33,820 bases of DNA from the NCBI GenBank assembly GCA_947624035.1, contig CANQIH010000004.1:1-33820 (forward strand). Reading direction: 5' to 3'. Each line of letters starts with the position of its first letter. Position 1 is the stretch's first letter. This DNA is from an uncultured Oscillospiraceae bacterium (GTDB taxonomy: Bacteria > Bacillota > Clostridia > Oscillospirales > Oscillospiraceae). Of the stretch, positions 26,801 through 33,820 are shown in pieces. Under the pieces are notes generated by a model. The model worked only from the letters and a program-made list of their open reading frames with translations. It did not search any database and was not told where the DNA came from. The position numbers and the translations under genes were made by a program.

Positions 26801-27250
26801 TTCCATGACGATGTAGGCGGTGTTGTTGGCCTCAAAAAAGTCCTGTACGGTGACGATGGCCGGCTGCTTCACCATCCGGGCCATGATCTGGGCCTCCCGG
26901 AGGAACCGCTGCCTGCCCTTCTCATAGCTCTTGCCCTGAAGTCCGATGGGGCACGTGATGGCCGCGGAGGCGGTGGCGTCCCGGCTCACCTTGTCCCGGG
27001 GGTAGTATTCCTTCACGGCCACCCGGGTCTCCAGACGCCGGTCCAGGCCTATGTAGGTGATGCCGAAGCCCCCTTCGCCCAGGACCCCGCCGACGGCGTA
27101 CCGGTCCATGAGCACCGTGCCCGGCTGCAGATGGTGGGGCTGGGGCACGTAGTCCGCCAGCGCCTTTCCGCACCTGGGGCACGTGTCATCCTCCCCCGCC
27201 GGGGCCATGCAATACGGGCAGTATCTCTTATCCAACGCCTCCGCCTCCAT
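23870..27250 (-). CDS. Receptor-like Ser/Thr protein kinase 3 (Pro/Thr stalk)
   Basis: CPYCMAPAGEDDTCPRCG; kinase motifs; TM; PTAEPTPAPTAEPTPKPTPAPG stalk; ectodomain. 4-bp overlap with kinase 2. Confidence 0.93.
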   Translation of the reverse strand: MEAEALDKRYCPYCMAPAGEDDTCPRCGKALADYVPQPHHLQPGTVLMDRYAVGGVLGEGGFGITYIGLDRRLETRVAVKEYYPRDKVSRDATASAAITCPIGLQGKSYEKGRQRFLREAQIMARMVKQPAIVTVQDFFEANNTAYIVMEYVDGVTLKTMTERRGHIPPGELLPLIEPIFGALATLHKTGLIHRDISPDNIMVEDGRARLLDFGCAREAEGSETLTVTLKHGFAPMEQYSQGGQGPWTDVYALSATIYYCLTGVVPPRAPDRVMGDTLLLPIKLGAALTETEERALLRGMNVMPQGRFQSVRELYDALYNGVFPLEPGPKPDQGPGPEPVIPEPIHEPEPIVPAPKPQPRPRKKTGAIVAVVLALAAIAAAVLWFSRGGGEPAASPAPVPTAEPTPAPTAEPTPKPTPAPGSGQPLDLSAHKNVKTLPAGYYDAGDVAGFMRDGSVGAIALEAGATLDLNGGGEGEYRLAKPLLVKEGATLRANWLRIPNGAALQVDGTLDCRGLITLEGGTTRLSIGQTGALTEQAERCAVFLMDEWTALSVADGALTERLGGHIQIVPRRPADMTSVTSFKELQAAFADETVTAVSIDKSIDIYGEELWGRGKTVWVSVGVTVRRTDVVNRWNDRMGTLCLDEGSVLVNEGTIQGGIKGGAAVYNYGVYNENMGNGTGMALDGRALVLNFGEIDATLRSRMSGEALLVNAGQFCAYDFEQMGAGFVNLGQLTVSVDTNGDGLTVANGAAMYNSGRMTVDEGATAIVSGWLWNDGGQVDISGGLDGAVYNLRGGTVTAAETAWLPELIYGPGAVEAAAQEQDGHVRRTGETDAAKAGAAPAADGQTLLSALAAGGPVLLTGDVELTEPLAVTAPLYVAGSIKAPSAAVSGSMLVLCEGGSLETEELSLGGGAELFLARNASLKVTGSLTVSGSILYGEGGTLALSGAAVLLRNGGCFLPAGAEVTGLDGASVGVYSASWLCMPSGTPLTAAGLALTVEDSHASLPGGVSLTDGSVSVRYTGYYGDSRLLCLGKTNVFEGSSGITVGAEGTDVGSCTLSFDHADTFLRGETQLVNYGFTSFGGWRQESSLTTGDSARITNHGEMYLFGERDLHQPVENYGYIEPKV

Positions 27251-27253
27251 TCA

Positions 27254-30200
27254 TCAGAACTCCCTGTACTCCGCCGGTATGCCCTTGACCACGCTTGGAT
27301 CAAAGTCGGGATAGTTGTAGAAAAAGCTGCCCCGGTTGTCCACGGGCTGGACCAGGTCCGCCTCCATGGAGAAGAAGATGGTCCCGTTGTTGACGAAGGA
27401 CGCCTCAGCGTCTCCCGTCATATGATAAGCCCCCCAGCCGTCAAAGTTCATCTGGCCGTTGTTCACGATCTGGGTGTTCCCATTCAGCTCCACGTCCGCA
27501 AACTGCGACCACAGGCCGCAGTTGGTCCCCTCCAGGGTGATGGCGCAGCTGTCGAAGGCCAACCGGTCCCCGGTGAACACCAGGCCGGCGCTGTCCTCCC
27601 AGGTGCTCCGGTCCGTGATGGAGGAGCCGGCCAGCTCCACGGGGCCAAAGGCCCAGAATTCTCCGTCCTCCACAGTCATCACAAGGCCGCTGGCGGAGAA
27701 GGTCATATCCCCGGGTGTTGTAAAGATAGAGCCAGTCGCCAGCCTCAGCCGGGTCCTGTCCATGGACAGCCCCTCCAGCTTTCGGAGCGCGAAGGCGCTG
27801 TCGTACGCAATATCGAGGATGGCTCCCGACAGGTCCACGGCGCCGCCGCCGGCGTAGAGGGCCGCGCCGGTCATCCCCATGGAGCCGGTCACGGTCAGGC
27901 CGGCGCCCTTCGTCAGGATCAGCCAGGCCGTCTCCGCCATATCGCCCGTGTCGTTCACGGCGGCCAGGGCCTCCGCCTCCAGGCTGCCGCCCTCGCACAG
28001 GGTCAGCTGCGTGCGGTACACCGTGAGGGCGGACGCCTTCAGCCGCCCGGCCACGTACACCGGCGCCGTCAGCGTCAGGGGCTCGGACACGGTCAGATCG
28101 TCCCGGAGCAGCACCGTCATCCCTGCCTGCTCGGCCTGCCGCAGGGAGGCCTCGTCGTGGACCTCCACGGCGTTCGCCGGCACAGAGCCATCGGTCAGGT
28201 TCGGGTAGAAGGACATATTTACATCCTCCCTGCCCTTCTCCGCCGTGCCGGGGCCGCAGATCAGTCCGGAGCTGCCGCCCTCCACATAGCAGCGGCCGCT
28301 GAAGTCGTTGTAGACGCTGCCGCGCAGGAAGCCGCCGTCCTTCACATCCACCGTGCCCCGGTTGACCATCCAGCCATGTACAGTCACGCTGCTGGTATCC
28401 TCCACCGTAAAGGTGCCGCTGTTATAGATCCCGGCGCCGTGGAAGGTCTCGAGCCGGTGCCAGCCGGCGAGTCCGCCCACGGTCACCTGGCCCAGGTTCA
28501 CCATATCCGCGTCCGTCAGAAAGCAGTCTGCGAGGCCGATCTCGCCTGCGTTGAGCAGGAAGCTGTTCTCACTGAGGTCAAAGGACCGTTGGTACCTGAT
28601 CTGGCCAAAGTTCAGCACCAGCGACATGCCCACGCCCCAGGATACGCTCTCGCTGGCCGGATCGCTCATAACGCCGTAGTTGTAGATCGCAGACCTTCCC
28701 TCTATACAGATGCAGCTGTTGACGGTCCCCTCGTTCACCAGGACCGCCCCAGGGAGATTCGGGTGTTCAAATAAGGTGTCCGGGTCGATCATGTTGATAT
28801 ATCCGCCGCCCTCATTTTCGGAGGTAACGTTGAGCGTCACGCCTTCGCTGACCCACACCGTCTTTCCGGAGCTGATGGCCAGCCCTTCTGTGGCGGTGAT
28901 ATCCCCGTCCACGGAGATGGCGGTCACCTTCTCGTCCTCCAGCGCCTCAAGGAGCTGGTCCAGGGTGGTGACGGACAGGATGTCCTCCGGCCGCCGGGGC
29001 ATGATCTGCATATGGCCGCCCAGGTGCCGGCGGAGGTTCGTGTCCGCCACGGACATGGCCTCGCCGGAGTCCATGAGGAACACCGCGCAGCGCTCCGACT
29101 CCTCGGGAAGGCCGCCGGTCTTGCTTATGCTGAGCTTCGTCTCCTCGCCCTCCAGGGTCACCAGGCCCTGGCAGTCCAGCTGCCCGTCCACCTGCAGGGC
29201 GCCGTCCCCGGATATGCGCAGCCAGCTGGCCCGGAGCGCGGCCCCCTCCCCCACCAGCAAGGGCTTTGTGAGGGTGTACTCGCCCTCTCCGTTCAGGTCC
29301 AGCACAGCCCCGTCCGCCAGGGCGACGACCCCAACGGAATCGTCGTTCATCAAGTCCTCCACGTCCGCGGCGGTGTAGCTGCCCGCCGGGAGGGTGTGGA
29401 TATCCTCATAGGCGCCCAGGTCCAGGGGCTGGCCCCGTCCAGGGGCCGGGGTGGGCGGCGGCGTGGGTTCCGGCGTGGGCTCCGGGGTGGGCGTGGGCTC
29501 CGCCGTAGGCTCCGGGGTGGGCGTGGGTCTGAGAGATGCCAGCCCCCCGCGGCTGAACCAGAACACCGCTGCCGCGATGACCGCCAGCGCCAGGACCGCC
29601 GCCACGACGGCGCCCGTCTTCTTCCGGGGCTTGGGCTCCGGCTTTGGCATGGGCTTGGGCTCCGGCTCGGATACTATAGGCTCCGGCTCGGGTATAGGCT
29701 TTGGTATTATGGGCTCCGGTCCAGGCTCCGGCTTGGGTACCGGCTCTTTTGGGACCTTCTTCGCCGGGAACACGCCGTTGTAGAGGGCGTCATAGAGCTC
29801 TCTCACGGACTGGAACCGGCCCCGGGGCAGCACGCTCATGCCCCGCAGCAGCGCCTTTTCCTCCGTCTCCGTGATGGCCGCCCCCAGCTTGATGGGCAGC
29901 ATCAGCGTGTCCTCCACCGCCCGGTCCGACGCCCGGGGCGGCACCACGCCGGTGAGGCAATAGTATATCGTCGCGCTCAGGGCGTACACGTCCGTCCAGG
30001 GCCCTTGCCCGCCCCGGCCGTACTGCTCTATGGGCGCGAAGCCCTGCTTGAGGGTCACGGTGAGGGTCTCGCTGCCCTCCGCCTCCCGGGCGCAGCCGAA
30101 GTCCAGAAGCCGGATGTGCCCGTGCTCCACCATGATGTTGTCCGGGGAGATGTCCCGGTGGATGAGCCCGGCCTCATGGAGCGTGGCCAGCGCGCCGAAC

Positions 30201-30739
30201 AGCGGCTCGACCATGGGCAGCAGCTCTCCGGGCGGGATGTGGCCCCGCTGCTCCGTCATCTCCTTGAGGGTCACCCCGTCCACGTACTCCATGACGATGT
30301 AGGCGGTGTTGTTGGCCTCAAAGAAGTCCCGGACCGTGACGATGGCGGGCTGCTTCACCATTTTGGCCATGACCTTGGCCTCCCGGAGGAAGCGCTGCTT
30401 GCCCTTCTCGTAGCTCTGGGCCTGGGGCCCGATGGGCCCCGTGACCGCCACGGAGGCGGTGGCGTCCCGGCTCGCCTTGTCCCGGGGATAGTATTCCTTG
30501 ATGGCCACCCGCATCTCCAGCCGCCGGTCCAGGCCTATGTAGGTGATGCCGAAGCCGCCCTCGCCCAGGACCCCGCCAATGACATACCGGTCCCGGAGCA
30601 CCGTGCCCGGCTGGAGATGGGACGGCTGGGGCTCATACCCCGCCGCCGTCTTCCCGCACTTGGGGCATACGCCGTCCTCCCCCACCGGGGCCATGCACCA
30701 GGGACAATACCTCTTTTCCAACGCCTTTGCCTCCCTCAT
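27254..30739 (-). CDS. Receptor-like Ser/Thr protein kinase 4 (Pro/Thr stalk)
   Basis: ORF 27254..30838; start set at ATG 30739 (MREAKALEKRYCPWCMAPVGEDGVCPKCG). Full kinase motifs, TM, stalk, ectodomain. Confidence 0.93.
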   Translation of the reverse strand: MREAKALEKRYCPWCMAPVGEDGVCPKCGKTAAGYEPQPSHLQPGTVLRDRYVIGGVLGEGGFGITYIGLDRRLEMRVAIKEYYPRDKASRDATASVAVTGPIGPQAQSYEKGKQRFLREAKVMAKMVKQPAIVTVRDFFEANNTAYIVMEYVDGVTLKEMTEQRGHIPPGELLPMVEPLFGALATLHEAGLIHRDISPDNIMVEHGHIRLLDFGCAREAEGSETLTVTLKQGFAPIEQYGRGGQGPWTDVYALSATIYYCLTGVVPPRASDRAVEDTLMLPIKLGAAITETEEKALLRGMSVLPRGRFQSVRELYDALYNGVFPAKKVPKEPVPKPEPGPEPIIPKPIPEPEPIVSEPEPKPMPKPEPKPRKKTGAVVAAVLALAVIAAAVFWFSRGGLASLRPTPTPEPTAEPTPTPEPTPEPTPPPTPAPGRGQPLDLGAYEDIHTLPAGSYTAADVEDLMNDDSVGVVALADGAVLDLNGEGEYTLTKPLLVGEGAALRASWLRISGDGALQVDGQLDCQGLVTLEGEETKLSISKTGGLPEESERCAVFLMDSGEAMSVADTNLRRHLGGHMQIMPRRPEDILSVTTLDQLLEALEDEKVTAISVDGDITATEGLAISSGKTVWVSEGVTLNVTSENEGGGYINMIDPDTLFEHPNLPGAVLVNEGTVNSCICIEGRSAIYNYGVMSDPASESVSWGVGMSLVLNFGQIRYQRSFDLSENSFLLNAGEIGLADCFLTDADMVNLGQVTVGGLAGWHRLETFHGAGIYNSGTFTVEDTSSVTVHGWMVNRGTVDVKDGGFLRGSVYNDFSGRCYVEGGSSGLICGPGTAEKGREDVNMSFYPNLTDGSVPANAVEVHDEASLRQAEQAGMTVLLRDDLTVSEPLTLTAPVYVAGRLKASALTVYRTQLTLCEGGSLEAEALAAVNDTGDMAETAWLILTKGAGLTVTGSMGMTGAALYAGGGAVDLSGAILDIAYDSAFALRKLEGLSMDRTRLRLATGSIFTTPGDMTFSASGLVMTVEDGEFWAFGPVELAGSSITDRSTWEDSAGLVFTGDRLAFDSCAITLEGTNCGLWSQFADVELNGNTQIVNNGQMNFDGWGAYHMTGDAEASFVNNGTIFFSMEADLVQPVDNRGSFFYNYPDFDPSVVKGIPAEYREF

Positions 30740-30749
30740 GTTTTTTTGA

Positions 30750-33700
30750 TCAGCCGCCGTCGTATACCGGCGCCGCGCCCTCGACCTTGCCGGCGTCGAA
30801 GCCGAGTCTGTCGTAGTAGAACTGGCCTCGGTTGTCAATGGCCCGGGACAGCTCCGCCGGCATATAGAGCCTGAACTCCCCGTTGTTGACGATGGACGTC
30901 TCCGCGCCCGTCTTCAACAGAAAGTCGTCCCAGCCGTTAAAGCTCATCGAACCGCTGTTCACGATCCGGGTGCTGCCCTTCAGCTCCACGTCCGTAAAGT
31001 CCGTTACAAAGGAGCAGCCGGGCCCCTCCAGGGTGATGGCGCAGCTGTCGAAGACCGCCCGGCCTCCGGCGAACATCTGCGTGGTGTACCACTCCTCTGT
31101 GACCCGGGCCGTGATGGAGGAGCCTGTCAGCTCCACAGGGCCGAAGGCCGTGAACTCCCCGCCCTCCGCCGTCACCACAAGGCCGCTGGCGGAGAGGGTC
31201 ATATTCCCGGGCGTTATAAAGCCGGAGGCCTCGTTCAGTGTCAGCTGGGTCCTGTCCATGGACAGCTTATCCAGCCGCCGGGGCGCGAAGATGCTGCCGC
31301 CCGCCGCGGTGAGGCTGGCCCCGGACAGGTCCACCGTGCCGCCGTCGGCGTAGAGGAACGCGCCGTTCATCCCCATGGAGCCGGTCACCTTCAGGCTGGC
31401 GCCCTCCGTCAGGCGCAGCCAGGGCGTCCGCGCTATATCGCCCGTGTCGTTGACGATGGTCAGGTCCTCCGCCTCCAGGCTGCCGCCCGCGCAGACCGTC
31501 ACCGGCGCATGGTACGACGTGAGGGCGGATGCCTTCAGCCGTCCGGCCACGTACAGCGGCGCCGTCAGCTCCAGGGGCTCGGACACGGTCAGATCGTCCC
31601 GGAGCAGCACTGTCATCCCGGCGCTCTGGGCCTGCCGCAGAGCGGTCTCGTCGTGGACCTCCACGGCGCTCACAGGTACAGTTCCGGCCGTCAGGTTCGG
31701 GAAGAAGGGCGAGTGTATCACGCCCTCCGGCCCGGGCATCTCCACCGCGCCGGGGCCGCAGACGATGCCGGAGCTCCCGCGGCCGAACATGGCCTCTTCT
31801 TCGCCCCGGACGGTGCCGTTCACGTCGTTATAGACGCAGCCGAACAGGTGGCCGCCGGCCTTCACGTCCACCGTGCCCCGGTTGACCAGCCAGCCGAAGA
31901 GATCCACACAGCCATTGTGTTCCACCGTGAACGTGCCTCTGTTATAGATGACGCCGCCGCCGTAGCTGCCGCATTCGGTCCCCCACTCGCAGGAAGACTC
32001 GCTGGCGGTCAGCTGACCCAGGTTCGCCATATCCGTGCCCATCATATAGAAGTGGAGGGCGTTGAACTGGCCCACGTTGACCAGGAAGCTGTCATCCCAG
32101 AACCGGGAGCACCAGTCGGCCTTGATCTGGCCAAAGTTCAGCATCAGCGTCCGGCCCTCGTACCAGGCCCCGCCATAGGATTTGGTCTCGTCTATGACGC
32201 CGTAGTTGTAGATCACGGCGCTGTCCGTGCCATTGAGGGAGCCAATGACCGTTCCCTCGTTCACCAGGATCGGGTAGTCGCTGAGAGGGCCGCCCAAGCC
32301 GAGCGCGTGGCCGATGGCGCCGGTGCACGTCACCGTCACACCCTCGCTGACCCACACCGTCTTTCCCGCATCGATACCCATCTCATCGCCGGAGATGGTG
32401 ATATCCCCGTCCACGGAGATGGCGGTCACGCTCTCGTCCCGCAGCGCACTGCGGAGCTCCTCCCGGGTGGTGACAGACAGGATGTCCTCCGGCCGCTGGG
32501 GCACGATCTGCATCTGCACGCAGCTGTCCAGGCGCGTGCGGAGATCCCTGTCCGCCACGGCCATGGCAGCGCCCGAGTCCATGAGAAACACCGCGTGCTC
32601 CTCCGACTCCTCCGTGAGGCCGCCGGTCTTGCTTATGCTGAGCCTTGTGTCCTCACCCTCCAGGGTCACCAGGCCCTGGCAGTCCAGCTCTCCGTCCAGC
32701 TGCAGGGCGCCGTCCCCGGATATGCGCAGCCAGCTGGCCCGGAGGGTGGCCCCCTCCCGCACCAGCAGGGGTTTTGTGAGGGTGTACTCGCCCTCTCCGT
32801 TCAGGTCCAGCACAGCCCCGTCCGCCAGGGCGATGACCCCAACGGAATCGTCGTTCATCAAGTCCTCCACGTCCGCGGCGGCGTAGCTGCCCGCCGGGAG
32901 CGTTTTGGCGTCCTCATAGGCGCCCAGGTCCAGGGGCGCGCCGCTGCCCGGGGCCGGGGTGGGCGACGGGGTGGGCTCCGGCGTGGGCCGGGGCGTGGGG
33001 GTGGGCTCCGCCGTGGGCGCCGGGGTGGGCGTGGGCTTGAGAGAGGCCAGCCCCCCACGGCTGAACCAGAACACAGCCGCCAGCGCCAGGACCACGGCCA
33101 CGACGGCCCCCGTCTTTTTCCGGGGCTTGGGCGCGGGTCTCGTCTCCGGCTTGGGCTCCGGCTTTGGCGTGGGCTCATTCTCCGGCGTGACCGTCTGCGT
33201 GTGCTCCAGGACGGCCGCAGGCTCCGGGCCGGGGACCGGTCCGGGGGCAGGCGCCTCCAGGATCTTCTCCAGGGGGAACACGCCGTTATAGAGGGCGTCA
33301 TATAGCTCCTTCACAGTCTGGAACCGGCCCTGGGGCAGCACGCTCATGCCTGTCAGCAGCGCCTTCTGCTCCGTCTCCGTGATGGCCGCTCCCAGCTTGA
33401 TGGGCAGCATCAGCGTGTCGCCCACCATCCGGTCCGACGCCCGGGGCGGCACCACGCCCGTGAGGCAATAATAGATGGTGGCGCTCAGGGCGTACACGTC
33501 CGTCCAGGGCCCTTGCCCGCCCTGACCGTACTGCTCCATGGGGGCGAAGCCCTGCTTGAGCGTCACGGTGAGGGTCTCGCTGCCCTCCGCCTCCCGGGCG
33601 CAGCCGAAGTCCAGAAGCCGGATGTGCCCGTCCTCCACCATGATGTTGTCCGGGGAGATGTCCCGGTGGATGAGCCCCGTCTCATGGAGCGTGGCCAGCG

Positions 33701-33820
33701 CGCCGAACAGCGGCTCGACCATGGGCAGCAGCTCCCCGGGCGGGATGTGGCCCCGCTGCTCCGTCATCTCCTTGAGGGTCACGCCCTCCACAAATTCCAT
33801 GACGATATAGGCGGTGTTGT
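30750..33820 (-). CDS. Receptor-like Ser/Thr protein kinase 5 (partial; N-terminus beyond window)
   Basis: Open to window edge (NNTAYIVMEFVEGVTLKEM...); HRDISPDNIM, DFGCARE, TM, stalk, ectodomain. Confidence 0.93.
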   Translation of the reverse strand, partial: NTAYIVMEFVEGVTLKEMTEQRGHIPPGELLPMVEPLFGALATLHETGLIHRDISPDNIMVEDGHIRLLDFGCAREAEGSETLTVTLKQGFAPMEQYGQGGQGPWTDVYALSATIYYCLTGVVPPRASDRMVGDTLMLPIKLGAAITETEQKALLTGMSVLPQGRFQTVKELYDALYNGVFPLEKILEAPAPGPVPGPEPAAVLEHTQTVTPENEPTPKPEPKPETRPAPKPRKKTGAVVAVVLALAAVFWFSRGGLASLKPTPTPAPTAEPTPTPRPTPEPTPSPTPAPGSGAPLDLGAYEDAKTLPAGSYAAADVEDLMNDDSVGVIALADGAVLDLNGEGEYTLTKPLLVREGATLRASWLRISGDGALQLDGELDCQGLVTLEGEDTRLSISKTGGLTEESEEHAVFLMDSGAAMAVADRDLRTRLDSCVQMQIVPQRPEDILSVTTREELRSALRDESVTAISVDGDITISGDEMGIDAGKTVWVSEGVTVTCTGAIGHALGLGGPLSDYPILVNEGTVIGSLNGTDSAVIYNYGVIDETKSYGGAWYEGRTLMLNFGQIKADWCSRFWDDSFLVNVGQFNALHFYMMGTDMANLGQLTASESSCEWGTECGSYGGGVIYNRGTFTVEHNGCVDLFGWLVNRGTVDVKAGGHLFGCVYNDVNGTVRGEEEAMFGRGSSGIVCGPGAVEMPGPEGVIHSPFFPNLTAGTVPVSAVEVHDETALRQAQSAGMTVLLRDDLTVSEPLELTAPLYVAGRLKASALTSYHAPVTVCAGGSLEAEDLTIVNDTGDIARTPWLRLTEGASLKVTGSMGMNGAFLYADGGTVDLSGASLTAAGGSIFAPRRLDKLSMDRTQLTLNEASGFITPGNMTLSASGLVVTAEGGEFTAFGPVELTGSSITARVTEEWYTTQMFAGGRAVFDSCAITLEGPGCSFVTDFTDVELKGSTRIVNSGSMSFNGWDDFLLKTGAETSIVNNGEFRLYMPAELSRAIDNRGQFYYDRLGFDAGKVEGAAPVYDGG

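Noticed and set aside
23777-28774. 1665-aa plus-strand ORF opposite kinases 2-4
   Set aside because: Antisense shadow ORF of GC-rich coding sequence; low-complexity His/Gly/Arg/Val/Leu-rich translation, spans several real genes. The minus-strand genes have clear motifs.
29012-33305. 620- and 598-aa plus-strand ORFs opposite kinases 4 and 5
   Set aside because: Antisense shadows; repeats in them mirror kinase/stalk codons.

Overview
High-GC Firmicutes/Clostridia-like chromosomal window, judged by gene content; I cannot name the organism. It has three parts. (1) 1-8.5 kb: tRNA-Lys(UUU) followed by a compact minus-strand prophage segment (small structural/accessory genes, holin, CHAP + PG-binding endolysin). 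No integrase, terminase or capsid gene is visible. One phage gene is split by a ~242-nt group I self-splicing intron (3079..3320, minus). The intron is visible because joining the exons restores one ORF at a site obeying the group I rules (U|...G), with P1, P3, P7, P8 and P9 pairings readable by eye. Two related HNH/AP2-type homing-endonuclease-like genes flank this gene, and one is divergent from a small ribbon-helix-helix gene with TTAGGTAA motifs next to both ribosome-binding sites. (2) 8.6-17 kb: macrodomain protein with a C-terminal helical/HTH-like domain, VWA protein with its RBS buried in a 15-nt inverted repeat, SLH/transglutaminase-like surface protein, a two-gene CobW/COG0523-type GTPase operon (one very His-rich, one fused to a YcgQ/TIGR03943-like domain), and an uncharacterised helical protein. 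(3) 17.1-33.8 kb (runs off the window): a tandem, same-strand, mostly translationally coupled array of at least five paralogous receptor-like Ser/Thr kinases (zinc ribbon + kinase + TM + ~600-700 aa beta-solenoid-like ectodomain). Kinase domains are strongly homogenised (a 318-bp block looks identical between two copies) while the ectodomains diverge. This array and the intron are the main discoveries. All calls are by eye from the sequence; no searches were run.
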